64,000 bases of DNA from Zopfochytrium polystomum. Lineage: Eukaryota > Chytridiomycota > Chytridiomycetes > Chytridiales > Chytridiaceae. The DNA lies in assembly GCA_025765615.1 (NCBI GenBank), contig JAIVFJ010000124.1, forward strand, positions 62,001 through 126,000, written 5' to 3'. Each line of letters opens with the position of its first letter. Position 1 is the first letter of the stretch. A program made the position numbers and the translations under genes. The notes under the pieces are model-generated. The model ran no database searches. It was not told the DNA's origin and was given only the letters and a program-made list of their open reading frames with translations. Positions 9,661 to 21,726 of this stretch are shown in pieces.

Positions 9661-12600
9661 ATGGTACCATGGAAAAAAAGCGGATGTGGCTCACACAACC
9701 TGCAAGTGCTGCGAGGAAGGCTTCGATTGGCTGCTGTGTATCTGCTTCTCCTTGTTCTCCTTCCAACTGTCCGTATCTCCAAACTCTACAACGGTGCCCC
9801 CTTCGTGCAGGCGCTGCCCGCCCCTCAGCGGCAAGCGGAAAGGACTCAGGGGCCTCACATCGCTCGAACGTCACTCACCTCGGCTTGTCCGGCCGCTCCC
9901 ATCCGCTATACGCGCGGGGTAGCATCACCAGCTGGGCCGGTGCGGACGGCAGAGGCCGGCGGCGGTGGCGGCGGGCACGTCGAGGCGGAGGACGATGGCG
10001 ATCGCAGTGAGCGTGCGACGGCAACGGGCTCGTTCGCGCGGTACATGGTTGTGTTCCGACACCCCTCGCACGGGCAGACCGACACGGCGCCCGCATCGCC
10101 GACCGAAGTGGAGGCGGCGGTGCGAGCGCAGCACGCGGCGTTCCGGGCACGCCTTTCGGCTGTGGTGGCGGGTCCCTGGGGAGAACCGATCGTCGAGGCC
10201 AACGGGTACCGGCCCGTCACGCGCGCGTTCAGCGGGATCGTGGTGGATGTCGCGGAAGGGCCTATGTCCGCTGCCCAAAAGGGCGCTGGGTGGTCAGCGG
10301 ACGGCACGGATGCGCCGGCGGAAGGTGCATTTTCGTCTTTGAAGATAGAGACGGCGCCGTCCAGGTCGTGGCTGCAGTTTCTCAAGGAGATGGAGGATGT
10401 GGAGCGGGTCCTTCCCGTGGTGAGTGAGAGGACAACTTGTGATCACATTCTTTATTTTCTTCCACCCCCGCACTTGTCGTCGTTCATGCTCAAGCCGCCG
10501 GAAACTGACCAATGCTCGCCTTCTCCTGTGCACATAGACAATCATACCAGCTCCGTCCGTTATCATTCACAGTCTTGCCGACAAACCGTCAGTGGCCTCT
10601 TCGCCGGCTTCTTCCTCCACGTCATCCTCTCCCTTTCAGGACGCGACGTCAGCCTGGCATAAGCTTACGCTTAGTCGTCGCGACAGTGCCGCAAACAACC
10701 TATCCTATGTTTCCGCGGTCCTAGGCACCAATGAGGGACAGAGCATTGGCGAGAAAGGTAGCGGTGTGCGACTCTGTACACTGGACACGGGCATCGACTA
10801 CACTCACCCGGCACTTGGGGGATGCTTTGGCCCCGCATGCAAGGTTGCATTCGGAACGGACTTGGTTGGAGATGCTTTTGATTCAAGCTCGTCCAACCCA
10901 AACATGTTAGTGCCGGTGCCGGACGACGATCCAGTGAGTAGGAGCGCTTTGAACATTCTGTTGGAAGCGGACGTTGAGGGGTACGGGCAAACGGAGAAGG
11001 AGGGGAGCGACAGATAGACGAGAATATGTGAAAATGTTCACCATTTTGCAGTCTGCACGCATCGTGGCTATGCCGTACACTCTTCACTAACGAGTGGAAC
11101 AAAACCGCAGATGGACTGCGCCGGTCATGGAACGCACGTCGCAGGAATCATGGCTGCGCTCGATGTCGAAAGTCGTGGAGCGACCGGCGTCGCGCCGGCT
11201 GCCACTGTCGGAGCATGTACGAAAGGGAAACCCCACCGAATGGAAATTAACGATTTGCCGATGACTTCTCCCTTTGCACCCCACTGCATTTCTCCACTGG
11301 TTTATTCACTTCCAGATCGAATTTTCGGATGCACGGGAAACACAGACAGTGCAATTATTGTGAGCGCGTTGGAGCAAGCCATTGGCGATGGCTGCGACGT
11401 TATCAATATGAGGTGAGGTAATGCGAAGAATCTTCGCAGTTTTGCTCAGACGGAACCGATAATGTCGACCTTGCTCCCCTTCTCCCTCCGTTCGTGTGCA
11501 ATGCTCTCATTTTAATGCTTCGTATTTAACGTATTTCTTGCCATTTTTCATCTTTATCCACTTTCGCTGAAGCCTTGGTGGAAGCTCTGCGTGGTTCGAC
11601 ACACCTGACTCGCTGGTTGCCGACTATGCAGCGAGTCAAGGCGTAATTATCGTTGCATCGGCTGGAAACGACCAGAATCTTGGACTCTTTCAAATGAGGT
11701 GCACGTTGCTCCTGCTTGGGTTTTAAAAAAAGTGTTCACGCATCCTCGAACCCATCTCCTTCCACATAGCACACCTGCCGTAGCGAAATCAGTTACAGCT
11801 GTCGGCGCCATCGAAAACACTCAGTACCAGGGCAGGACACTGTCGGTTGTGAACGACTCGAGATTGATTCCTTTTTCGTACAAGATTGGCTCTCCGCCGA
11901 ACCCAACTTTAAACGGCCGACTGAAAGCATCCGACCCGTTGAATGCAACCGCCAGCGCAGATGGATGTACTTCATTTCAGCCGAATAATTTTGCCGGTTT
12001 TATCGGTAATGAAATGTCCTGCTCCTTCAACTATATCTTATTTTTTAGTTTCGGCCTAACACACCTTCTCTGCTTCCAATCCTTGATTCTATCGAAAGCC
12101 CTTATTCGCAGGGGAACTTGCCTATTTGTGACAAAAATCAATAATGCGTTTGCAGCAGGCGCGAGGGGCATCATTATTTATAACAAATTTCCTGGATCCA
12201 TCGGCGAAATCGACTCGCCGATCTCAGGGTTTCCGGTATTGACGATTTCGGGCACAGACGGGGAGTACCTTATCTCGCGGCTGATCAAGGATGGGAACGG
12301 TAATGTTAGCGTCCTGTTTGCGCAAAAGGATTCTGTATTTCCAGTGGATGGGGCGGGGCAAGTGACGGACTTTTCCAGCTGGGGGCCAAGCCCTGACTTG
12401 AGCGTCAAGGTAACGCCTGTGAAATTTCGAACACCAACGGCAACCGAACCCTAATCTCTCATTACACTCGAAAACGCAAGCCGGATATTATGGCACCCGG
12501 GGGCCACATTTTCAGTACGTGGCCGTTGAAGCTCGGGGGTTACGCGGTCTTATCGGGTAAATATTCTAGGTTGCCTGCCTGTGGCCACCACCGAACAAAA

Positions 12601-13983
12601 TTATTTAACTACTGCGATCACCCAACCAGGAACGTCCATGGCGACGCCGCATGTTGCAGGGATCTATGCGCTGGTGCTGGCCGGGCGCGGCCAGTTTACT
12701 CCCCGAGCGCAGGATGTCAGTCGAATCAAAAATCTTCTCCTGTCCACGGCCTCCCCTGTAACCCTCTTCAACACAACCGAAACACCCTACGCGTCGGTCG
12801 GGCTTCAGGGTTCAGGATTGGTCAATGCCTCTGCGGCGATTGAAACGACGGCAGAGCTTTCCGACACACAGCTCTACGCGGCAGCAACCTCCTGGGATGC
12901 CAACGGCGAAGCACCACCGCAGTCCTACGAGGTCACCCTGTCGAATTTTTCCAACGAGACTTTCACGCTATATGCGGATGTCGTTGAAGGGCTTCTCGTT
13001 GCGGCAGACGACCCGACAACGCCACTGAGCTTCTTGCCGCCCACGCCACTGACCGACGACAGTAGCTGGACAGTGCTCACGAAGGTAACGGTCTCGCCGT
13101 CGCAATTTGTGATGGGACCATTTCAGAAACAAGTGGTCAACATCGAGATCACGGGCCCTTCCCGGCGCGATCTGAACGGCTTGGTCTCGATAAAGGCCAA
13201 CAGTTACGGCCGGGAAGGAGTATCCGGTGCTACACTCGACTCATGGCTCTACAGCGGGTTCATTTCTTTCGAATCATGTCCGAACGAACCATCAACGCAT
13301 CGGCGGGTGCAGATTTCGTACACCGGAATCGTCGGAAGCTTTGCGAAGTTCGCCCCTCTAGATACGGTCAGGACCTGTTTTTCTATGAGTCCTTCAATCC
13401 TTTGTTTCCCGCCCATTTCCTTGTTCCTCCTTCATTGCCAACGATTCTAAACAACCTCTCCTCCAACCGACTATATTGGACTTAGACGAGAAATCTTCCG
13501 GCACTCAGCACGAGGCTCAACCCGACCATCAATAGCACCATAAGCCACGTAACAGTGACCTTTGACGCTAGCGCAGCGGCCTCTGGCGGATCCAGCGACT
13601 CGCTGCTCACGAATCTGTATCTGCTCCTCCCGTCTCCCCGGACTGCGCTGAATGTAGTTCCGGCAGTTGCTGCCCAGAACAAGTCAGCGGCCTCGGAGGT
13701 GCTGGCGGCAGCATTCGACGCGTTTGCGGCAGGAAATGGCGGGGTTCCGGGGAGCGCAGCGTTCGTGGACGGGTTGCGTCTGCCCATCAGCAGCACCGAC
13801 CCGACCAACCCCGCTGCGGCGTTCGTGTCCCTGCTATGGGACGGGACGGCGGATTTTCGTGGTGGGGATCCCGTCCCTGCCGGCGAATACCGCATGGTCG
13901 CCGTGGTTGAGGGAGTGTATGGCACGAAGGGCCTAGTGTCCGGGTGGATGTCGGATCCGTTCACAGTCAACAGAGTTGGTTGA
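9661..13983 (+). CDS. Secreted subtilisin-like serine protease with PA domain
   Basis: Ten exons: 9661-10419, 10538-10933, 11111-11216, 11316-11412, 11573-11698, 11770-12005, 12099-12409, 12481-12556, 12630-13366, 13486-13983. They sum to 1,113 codons plus stop with all phases consistent. A hydrophobic stretch at residues 22-35 (LRLAAVYLLLLVLLP) is the signal peptide or anchor; an inhibitor-like propeptide follows (ARYMVVFRH). The S8A catalytic triad is present: Asp in LCTLDTGIDYTHP, His in DCAGHGTHVAG, Ser in GTSMATPHVAG, with the oxyanion Asn in ASAGND. A protease-associated domain sits between His and Ser (ALIRRGTCLFVTKINNA, GARGIIIYN). The approximately 400-residue tail after the catalytic domain looks like the Fn3-like modules of minor extracellular (Vpr/lactocepin) subtilases. 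It is probably a secreted nutritional protease. The intron at 12006-12098 is inferred because its removal restores the PA-domain core although the frame is also open through it; the exon 9 donor (GTCAGG) is weak. Confidence 0.88.
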
Positions 13984-14506
13984 ATGGGTAAGCTAGTGAT
14001 CACAGTCGCGTGTGCTTTCTCCTGTAAGTGTTTTCTGCTGTTGCTATCCGTCCAGGCTATATTTATTGATCAAAATTGGTCAGTCAACTCCCTTTGTCGG
14101 TCTTTGCCCATCCTTGTTTTTCTTTCTCTCTCCCTCACTCTGTTCTCTCGCTCTCTTAGTTGCTACCTCTGGTCTTGCAGACACGCGTTCTTGCGCTATG
14201 CCGTCGTCAATGCCATCCCAACCCCCCGACACCCCTCTTCCTACTTAATTTGTAGCTCCCCTTCTGTAGTTTTTGTTAAGTAAAAAAAAGTGTCCGTCCT
14301 TGTGAGCTCGTCTGAGAAAAAGCGCTTCGCGCGCCTTAAGTTATTGCTGTCGTATTTCGCGATTTGCTTTTTATTGAGCCTTCGTATCGACAGTGCCACA
14401 ATGCTCTCGCTCTCGTTCCTTTTTTTTCATTTTTGTTGTCCTTTTTTCCTCCCCGCAGTTTATTTCTGATGGTGAATCGTAACAAGCATGGCTCACTGTT
14501 TTCAAT
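13984..14506. other. Convergent intergenic region
   Basis: Lies between the 3' ends of the protease (+) and the hydratase (-). T- and CT-rich; no gene or structured element seen. Confidence 0.6.
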
Positions 14507-15722
14507 TCAAAGCTTCGCTGCGCCGGTGCGAACAACCGCCACACCGCCTGCAATAACAGCACGGTCCCCGACGAAGGTTTCGAAAGCAATCACATCCTGA
14601 TCTGCGGCATTGCCCAAGCCAACTTCCTTCACTGTTCCGACGCGCCACATCCTCGTCTCGAGCGTTTCGCCAGGGTAGACTGGGGAGGCGAATCGGCCCT
14701 TGATGGAGACGAAGCGCTTGCCCTCGTTTCCAGCAAAATGTTTCAAGACCGCGGAGGCAGAGAACCCGTAGGTGCAAAGACCATGGAGGAAAGCGCCTTT
14801 CATGCCAAGCTTTTTGCCAAGGCTCGGGTCTGCGTGGAGAGGGTTGTAGTCGCCGCTCAGGCGGTAGAGAAGCGCCTGGTGCGGAGATAAGGTATCAACC
14901 TGTGAGGCATCCGGAGTGCGGTTGGGAGGATTGATCTGAATGGTTGGTTTGGGCCTTTTGGGTCCCTGCAGAAAAAGATTGAAGATTTATAACTCATGCA
15001 TATTGATAAATGAAAAGTGCTAATGCTCACCCCGAAGTTCCCAGCGCCAATGATGAAGGCGGAAGATGTCATATGCACATACTATCCAAGTGTTGATCAG
15101 CTTGCTAATAACGTACATAACAACTGCACCTTCTTTCCGCTGGCGTCAACCAGGTAGGACTCGCTCTCCGTAACCATGCCCTTGCCTGCCGAAAGGAGAG
15201 GCTACTGTTAGCCCGAATAACCTGTAATGGAGCTGTCTACCGGCATCGTACACTCCGATCATTTTGCTTTGCAGAGTGAACGTTCCTCCTTGAATGGGCA
15301 GAGGGGCCAAGAGTTCGTAACTCTGGTCTCCGTGGACGAGTCTGTTGAGGTTGATTTTTGGGAAACCCTGGTAGCAAAGAAACGCGTTACTCTCCAGACC
15401 TTCGAGAGAAATACGCTGGTATTTACCGGAATACTGAAGGTTCCCTTTGATCGTTCGGCGTATGAGTTCACATCGCCGCTGTCACCTGGATGACAGAGCG
15501 TGTTAGAAAAAGACAGCTCTTCGAACTCTCACCTTTAAGCGCCAAGACGAGCGCATACGTGGGGAAAGCCTCAAAGAGTGGATCCAGTTCATACGTGAAC
15601 CGCAAGTCCGTGGCACCAATGGAGACGGCGTAGAGGAGGAGATCCCGCTTGTTGTACGTGACGTGGCGGTCCGGGTACTTGTAACCAACGATTTTGCTGA
15701 CGTCCACGGTAGGGTTCTTCTG
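14507..15722 (-). CDS. Peroxisomal MaoC-type enoyl-CoA hydratase 2
   Basis: Six exons resolved: 15722-15533, 15485-15427, 15367-15241, 15185-15130, 15081-15031, 14965-14507 (313 codons plus stop). The first part carries VSKIVGYKYPDRHVTYNKRD, the usual opening of the N-terminal hotdog domain; then RLVHGDQSYELLAPLP and IIGAGNFGG. The C-terminal hotdog holds the catalytic hydratase-2 motif YRLSGDYNPLHADP with the Asp/His pair, followed by KGAFLHGLCTYG. The protein ends in AKL, a type 1 peroxisomal targeting signal. The family hydrates trans-2-enoyl-CoA to (3R)-hydroxyacyl-CoA in peroxisomal beta-oxidation. Many fungi carry this as part of the trifunctional Fox2 protein; here it stands alone. The start codon is unresolved: the first resolved exon begins after an AG at 15723-15724, so a short first exon is expected upstream (ATGs near 15846-15856). 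Confidence 0.88.
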
Positions 15723-16592
15723 CTGGGAGGCGGATGGAGGCGGTCAATGTGACGAATCCATCCACTCAGCGCGCTGTTGCCTCCGCCGAATACGGCCGTG
15801 AAGACGTAGTCTCCAACCACTACCACCACCATATCGCCGGCTACCATCACCATCCATCTTTGGGCATCTACTAAGCCAGCTCCATTCTCTAATCCCGTCG
15901 CGCCCTCCCGTCGTCGTATCGACGGCCATGGGGTCGGCGCAAACCGTGCGAAGCGGCGAGTGCGTCACGTGCAAGAGTGCCTCCTCACCTCGGCCATTCT
16001 TCTCGTGTGTGTCCGTTTTTTCGAGCTTTTTCGTTTCTTCTTTTCCCCCTATTCAGCCGAGAAAAAAGTGAACAAATGCGTTTCGCAACAACGCGCAGCT
16101 GCTCGCCCACTTTCTCTGGCCCTTGCGCTGCTACACCATGCTGAAGTTTTCCCTTAACGAGAAAGATGGCTTGAGAGCAGCTCTTGTTGTAGCTTCCCCG
16201 TTTTCCACCCCTGGGCCATTGTTGGGCCAGTCGCCTTTGGGCTGCGTCTCCCGCGTTATGTTTACAGTCTAATACCTATGTAAACATTGTTTATATTCGC
16301 AAAAGAGTGCCTTTTATCAGGAAACGGAAGGAGTTTTTCTTGAACCACAGTGAGGTAAGCCGAGGGGTGGTCGGCACAGTTCGTCCATGGCACCCCGCTT
16401 GGCGCCAAAGAGGACACCAGCTCACCTCCTTATCCTCCGCCACCCGCTCTCATGACGGTCATGATGTTGGGTCATAGTCTTTGTTCACAGTAAATCTAAT
16501 CTCGGACACATACATCACACTTGCGCAACATTCTGCTGAAATGAGAAGAACTGAAATTACAAAAGTAGAAGGGCAGGGATGGCTAAAAAATC
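15723..16592. other. Intergenic region with the hydratase promoter
   Basis: Holds the undefined first exon and promoter of the hydratase and the 3' side of the membrane-protein gene at 16593. No further gene recognised. Confidence 0.5.
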
Positions 16593-18316
16593 CTAAGAAG
16601 CCGAGTTACGCATGTTCCCAGCCTCAACGGCGCGCTTTCCCCACTCCGGAATGGTGATGGAATCATCATCGGCAAACGTCAATGTCGACCTGCCAGACGA
16701 TGCACTCAAACGCTGGCCACTCTCCAACGAAATAGAAGCCAGAGACGAAGCGTCACTGCCGCCCGTGCACCAGCTGTTCTTTCGCAAAGGCGGCATGCTA
16801 CCCCGATCCGTAAAACTTCCAGTGTCGGTACTGCTGCCCGTCGGGTCCCCATCGCATTCTCTGCTGTAGGTACCCCAGCGCGAGGAACTTGGTGAGGAGG
16901 AGTGAGGAGCCTCGCCCATTTCAACGGTCGCCGAAGTAAACCGAGCGAGAAGTGTGAGCGGAGACATTATGGTAGCCGCTTTCGTGGGGACAGTTGTTTC
17001 GCACGACCTTGTCGACGTTGGGGAAAGTATTACAGAGGACGCGTGGCTGGAATCTGCACTTTGCTGCTTCTAGAGGTTGAAATGGTCGATATTAGGTTGA
17101 TACGTTTTTGTGGGACACTCACGTTTCCTGTTTTCGCGCCAATTCCAAACGGCCACCACCACCCCGAAGATCCTGCAGTGCTGACGGTTGCATTCGAAGG
17201 TCCGCGAACTAGTCCGGAGTGTGCGGAAGAGGCCGATGAGCCATGGAAAAAGTCCGCTGATGCGCTTTTGCCTCGAGGAGACGGTGGTCGGCCTTCCGCT
17301 CCACCGCTTTTCACCTGAAGTCCAGCAGCATTACTTTCAGGATGATTGAGCTTGTTGAGAGAGTCTCCGGAAGACGAAAAGTCCACCGACGAAGAAAACG
17401 ACAAGGCCGGGGACGGAGGTGCAGGGTATGGCCGCACGGTAGGTGGGGGAGTGGGTCCGCTGATCACAACTGAGATGTGTGGGTTGGTGGGAGGCGCAAC
17501 GGCCTTGTGCGAGTTCGCGAATCCATTCCCACTTAATGCACTTTGTCTGCCCCCATAATTGCTCACTGCAGATAAACGAAGGCTTTTGCGAGAAGCAGAA
17601 TCTCCGTCCACTGACGGGGATAAAATGCTTGTGTCCCAGTAACCGTTAACAGAGGGGACAAAACTAAAAGTTTTGGTTGATGGCTGCAGGCTTACTGATC
17701 GCTCTTTGGTTTTACGTCGATTCATAACGGCAGCCACCACGATGAAGACGGTCATTCCGATCAACGCCAACGAACCGGCGATTGCCAATAACTGATTTGA
17801 AGACGACGAGTCCTGCGTTGCTGACGTTCCAGGGTTCGCAACTGGAGGCCCCACAGTTACGACTGCAGTGTGGGACGAAGAGGTAGAGGAACCAGAGAGG
17901 CCACTGGCTGATGCTGGAGACGAAAATCCATCCGACATTATTGGATTTCCGGCCACCGCGGTTGGGCCGGGAATGTTGGAAAAACCCGTAGAAGTGTCTG
18001 AGGTGGCGGGCTGGCCAGCAGTCGCCTCCGAAGAACGCGCGGTGGAGGTAGTGGGAGAGTCAACGGTTGAAGTCGGCGGAGGAGCTGCCTCCGTCGTTGC
18101 TACAACGACGGTTGGGGAGGCGGGCATAGTGGATGGCGAAGGGGGCGGTTGGGGGGCGACTGTGGGCGCAACTGCAGTGGTGGCGGTGCTCGAAGTGGAG
18201 GTACTTGAGGATGATCTTGTGGCGGCGGGGAGGACAGCGCCCAGAACGCCGTTCAGAAGGCCGCCCACACCGGTGCTCGTGCCGCCGAGGAGCGGGACGT
18301 CGAGAACGAGGGCCAT
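16593..18316 (-). CDS. Ser/Thr-rich single-pass membrane protein (paralogue A)
   Basis: Two exons, 18316-17123 and 17069-16593, phase 0, 556 residues. The N-terminus is mildly hydrophobic (MALVLDVPLLGG..LLNGVLGAVLPA). About 140 residues of Ser/Thr/Pro/Ala follow, as in heavily O-glycosylated fungal wall sensors. Then comes one membrane helix (LLAIAGSLALIGMTVFIVVAAVM) followed by the stop-transfer NRRKTKER. The approximately 350-residue tail is Ser/Pro-rich, with WWWPFGIG before the intron, MSPLTLLARF after it and DSITIPEWGKRA near the end. No catalytic domain. The architecture resembles Mid2/Wsc or SKG6-type cell-surface proteins, but I see no WSC domain. It shares intron position, phase and tail motifs with the gene at 20036-21726, with which it is arranged head to head. 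Confidence 0.75.
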
Positions 18317-18479
18317 CTCCTTTTTTTTTTTTTTTTTTTTTTTCTTTTTTTCTTCCTTTCTCTGTCTCTCTCTCTTTGGAGGTCAACGCGTCGTCGTTCG
18401 TCGTCGTCGTTCGTCGTCGTCGCAGTCGTCGGTTGTTGTCGTCTCCACAGGGAACTTTTTGTCGGACCCGCCGCTCTCT

Positions 18480-18523
18480 GCTGCTGCTGCTGCTGCTGCT
18501 GCTCCTGCTGCTGCTGCTGCTGT
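18480..18523. repeat. (CTG)n trinucleotide repeat
   Basis: About 14 CTG units with one CTC interruption, in noncoding DNA upstream of the divergent membrane-protein genes. Confidence 0.85.
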
Positions 18524-19949
18524 CTTGTTTCTTTCTCGTCTTCCGAGCTTCCGAGACAGAAACCAAAAAAAAAAGACTGCTGTTGTTGTTGTTTGTGAAA
18601 AATGGACGAATGGGCGGGGCTCTCGCCTCGGCCCTTTTTCTCTTTTTATTGTTCTTAGTTTTTGCTTTTGTTTTGTTTGCGTGACACTTGTCTGTCCCCC
18701 TTGCCCCTTGCGGCAGACCCAAATGAGGACAAGCAATTTACGGTCTCAAAAAGAAGAAGACAAGCAAGCGGCCGCAGTGCATGCATTTGCAGGAGGAAAT
18801 CAGCAGATTTGTCTTTTGACATCTTCTTAGGTTTAAAAAAAAAATTAACAAAACACGGATTTCAAAAAAGGAAGTGAGGACTTCGCCACAGTACCCATTC
18901 TGGATGCGTCTGAGACGGAAGGACGGAATTTGCTCCAAAAGACCCAAACACGCCGCCAAGTTTGGACAAATGGCCAAACACGATGAATAATCAAGTTTTT
19001 TTTCTTATTTTTTTTTTTTTCTGTCCCTCTCCCCACGACAACCGCAAACGCGTGTCATTATTGGCAACAAACAAAACTCTGAAATGCAAGGTTTCCTCCC
19101 CAATCCCTGTCACCTGGCAATAGCAGCGAGGATATCACTCGAACGTCTTGCCACCCTTTATTAGTGTTCAGCCGCTGCCGGCAGCCCCTTGCCGGTGATA
19201 TCTCACTTCCCTTTCGGACTAGAAGAACCAAGACGCTGACTTCCATACAATACCTGGCGCACGTCGCTTGTTGCAAGATCCAGGCACTCCAGAACCTCAG
19301 CCCATGTCGGCGAGAGGGCGGCGAGTGGTGATGGCGGTGGTGGGGGGCACGGCGGGCACCACCACAAGGCCAAACAGGGATCGAGCACAAACTTTTCTTC
19401 TTTTTTTTTATTTATTTTTTTTGTAAGGTTGCATCCAGGATGTTTTCTTCCAGTTCCTTTTTTTCTGTTCTCCCTTTTTTTCCCTTCCCCGCTTCCGTTG
19501 CTCAGTACTTTTTTATCACCAGTGTTCCCTTGCATCCCACCCATATGCTTCCACTCTTGCTTGCTCCCACTTCGCTCAGATTCCACTTAGTTTGTTACAT
19601 TTTATTAGTTTGATATGCTTTCTAATTGACCCATTTATTCTTGAGACGCTGAACAACTGAATAAATATCTGGCTCACCCAGAGGGGAAACGATCAATATC
19701 ATATCAACCACCTCACCCTATGCAACCCCCACTTGCCGCCTCTCTTCCCTGTTCCATACTCTGGTCATTGGCGGCGTTGGTCAGTCGCCGCGGGCATCTT
19801 TGTTTTGTTTGATGTTTCAGGTGGCAGGCCGGCCCTTGTCTTCCCTTTTTATTTGTCTTCGTCGTTGGTCATCCGCATTGAGAGGCTTTGCCCTCGTGCC
19901 ACGCACGACCTTCCATTTCAGGAGAGTGAGAGAGACAGGGAGAGAATCA

Positions 19950-19997
19950 GTATGTGTGTGTGTGTGTGTGTGTATGTGTGTGTCTGTCTGTCTGTGT
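19950..19997. repeat. (GT)n/(TCTG)n microsatellite
   Basis: A GT-dinucleotide run passing into TCTG units, ending about 40 nt upstream of the gene B start codon, probably within its 5' leader. Confidence 0.85.
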
Positions 19998-20035
19998 AAG
20001 AAAGAGTGACTGATCCAGCCAAGACAGGGCTGAAT

Positions 20036-21726
20036 ATGGCAGAGGCCCGCGGCGGTGGCGGCGGTGGCGGCTGGACGGCGACGGCGGCGTCCTCGTCGCC
20101 ACAGGTCGACTCACCAAGCGGCGGCTCGTCCTTCGTGCAATCCAGCGATCCACCCGGCCCAACGACGTCAGCAGACGTTTCGGCTGTGCCGGCTTCAGCG
20201 ACAGACCCCTCCAATCGCCCCCATGTGTTGCAACCAGCCATTGTCCCTCTCCCCGCCGCGGAGCCCACCAGTTCGATCGCAACAAGCAGACCTATCAACC
20301 CTTCCACACCACCCGACGGAGCCGTCACCACCGATCCTGTGCCTGGATCGGGTGGTGGGGGTCTGCCTGAGGCAACCTCTGGTAGTGTCGCCTTGGTGGG
20401 TGACGGAACAGCCCCTTCTCCATCGCCGCTGTCTTCCAAACCCCAGCAGCAAGTACCGTTGAGTCCTTCTCCCACTGAAAGTGGTGATGGCGGCGGAGGT
20501 GCAGTTGGCAACGGCGGCAATCCCGGTCAGACAGCCGAGAGTGGAAATCCAAGTTCTTCGACCGCTGTCGCGACTCGTGGGCCGAATGGAAACGGCTCTG
20601 GCCCAGTCAATCCTAAAGAAACGGCTCCTAATAGTTCTCAGACCACCCCACCCGGACGGAATCTTGCTGCGGTTTATGGTTCCGTCATTGCAGTGGCCCT
20701 GATTGCGTGTTTGATAGTTGGTGTCGTAATAAGGAGAAACCAACAGAGGCGTTTTAAACGCGCGAGCCCGTCGTTCAATTTGCCAAGCAGCTCCAAATAC
20801 CCCGAAGATGACGAAAGCTGGGAAGAAAGCTTCGATTCTGGCGCGAAATTGAGACCAGAGCTGGCGATGAAGACCCCATCCAGTGGCGAAAGCTCCCAAA
20901 GAATTGCGGCCAAGCCTTATCCACAGAACTCTGGTGTAATTGGTACCAACTGGGGGCCGCAAAAGGATGAGGCAGACCGGCTGTCCTGGAGTACGAACTC
21001 GACTACGTCGTCCACATCATCAGCGAGTACAATTTGGTGGCCATTCAGCATTGTAGGTTTTGCTCTGTCGTTGTCCCTTATCAGGATGTTTTGCCCCATG
21101 ACTAAAATGCATAAAATCAGAAGCAGAATCTAAGCAGGAACTCGAGCCGAGCTGATCTCTCGACGGCGGACTCAAACTCTGTACGCTCGATGGAAGCAAA
21201 TAGCGCATCGCAGAAGGCCTTGATGTCACCTCTTTCTCTTCTTGCTCAGCAGCCATTACGAACCGATTGCATCTCTGGGCCTAACTCTCCAAACTCAGTA
21301 AATCAGCTGAACGACCCCCGGCGTCCGTCTCTTGCCCAGCTTCTTCCGCAAGCGTCAGCTGAAAGCGGAACAGTGAGCCACCATCACCACGGTGGCGTCT
21401 CCTCCGTTGGCTTGCGCCAAATGTGGTCACCGAACAGCAGTTCGCCGCGAGCTCAAGAGTTGCAGGAATTGGGTTCACCGTTGAACAACTCGGAACTCCC
21501 CAGTCTAAACTCTCCGATTCAGGATACGCCGCTGGGAGCTCAACACGAGTCGGGACGAAAGTCGGCCGTGTCGATTATGACATCATCCACTGATTCATTC
21601 GATGACGGCGACGCAGTGTCCATTCCGGAGTGGGCTGCGGAATACTGTAGAGATGCAAGTAGAAGATCACCCATGTTAAAAAACCAACATTTGTCGATAT
21701 ACTCTGAGTATAGTGCTGATGGATGA
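20036..21726 (+). CDS. Ser/Thr-rich single-pass membrane protein (paralogue B)
   Basis: Two exons, 20036-21052 and 21121-21726, phase 0, 540 residues from the ATG at 20036. After a Gly run (MAEARGGGG) the first about 200 residues are Ser/Thr/Pro/Gly-rich. One membrane helix follows (AAVYGSVIAVALIACLIVGVVI) and then RRNQQRRFKR. The cytosolic tail has IWWPFSI at the exon junction, KQN at the start of exon 2, ALMSPLSLLAQ, and AVSIPEWAAEY near the C-terminus, each matching paralogue A. The acceptor at 21119-21120 was chosen because it keeps the frame and reproduces the KQ start seen in paralogue A. There is no obvious cleavable signal peptide, so the helix may act as a signal anchor (inference). 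Function is unknown; the surface-sensor idea rests only on architecture. Confidence 0.75.

Larger units (their letters stand above)
18317..20035. other. Divergent intergenic region of the membrane-protein pair
   Basis: Contains a poly(T) run right at the start of gene A (18319-18343), CGT-type repeats (about 18386-18430), a (CTG)n run (18480-18523), T-rich tracts near 19000 and 19400, and a (GT)n/(TCTG)n run at 19950-19997 just before gene B. No intervening gene is supported; open frames here are repeat-driven. Promoters of both genes should lie here. Confidence 0.6.

Noticed and set aside
20006..20035. Earlier start for membrane protein B
   Set aside because: The codon at 20006 is GTG right after the GT microsatellite; the first ATG in frame is at 20036.
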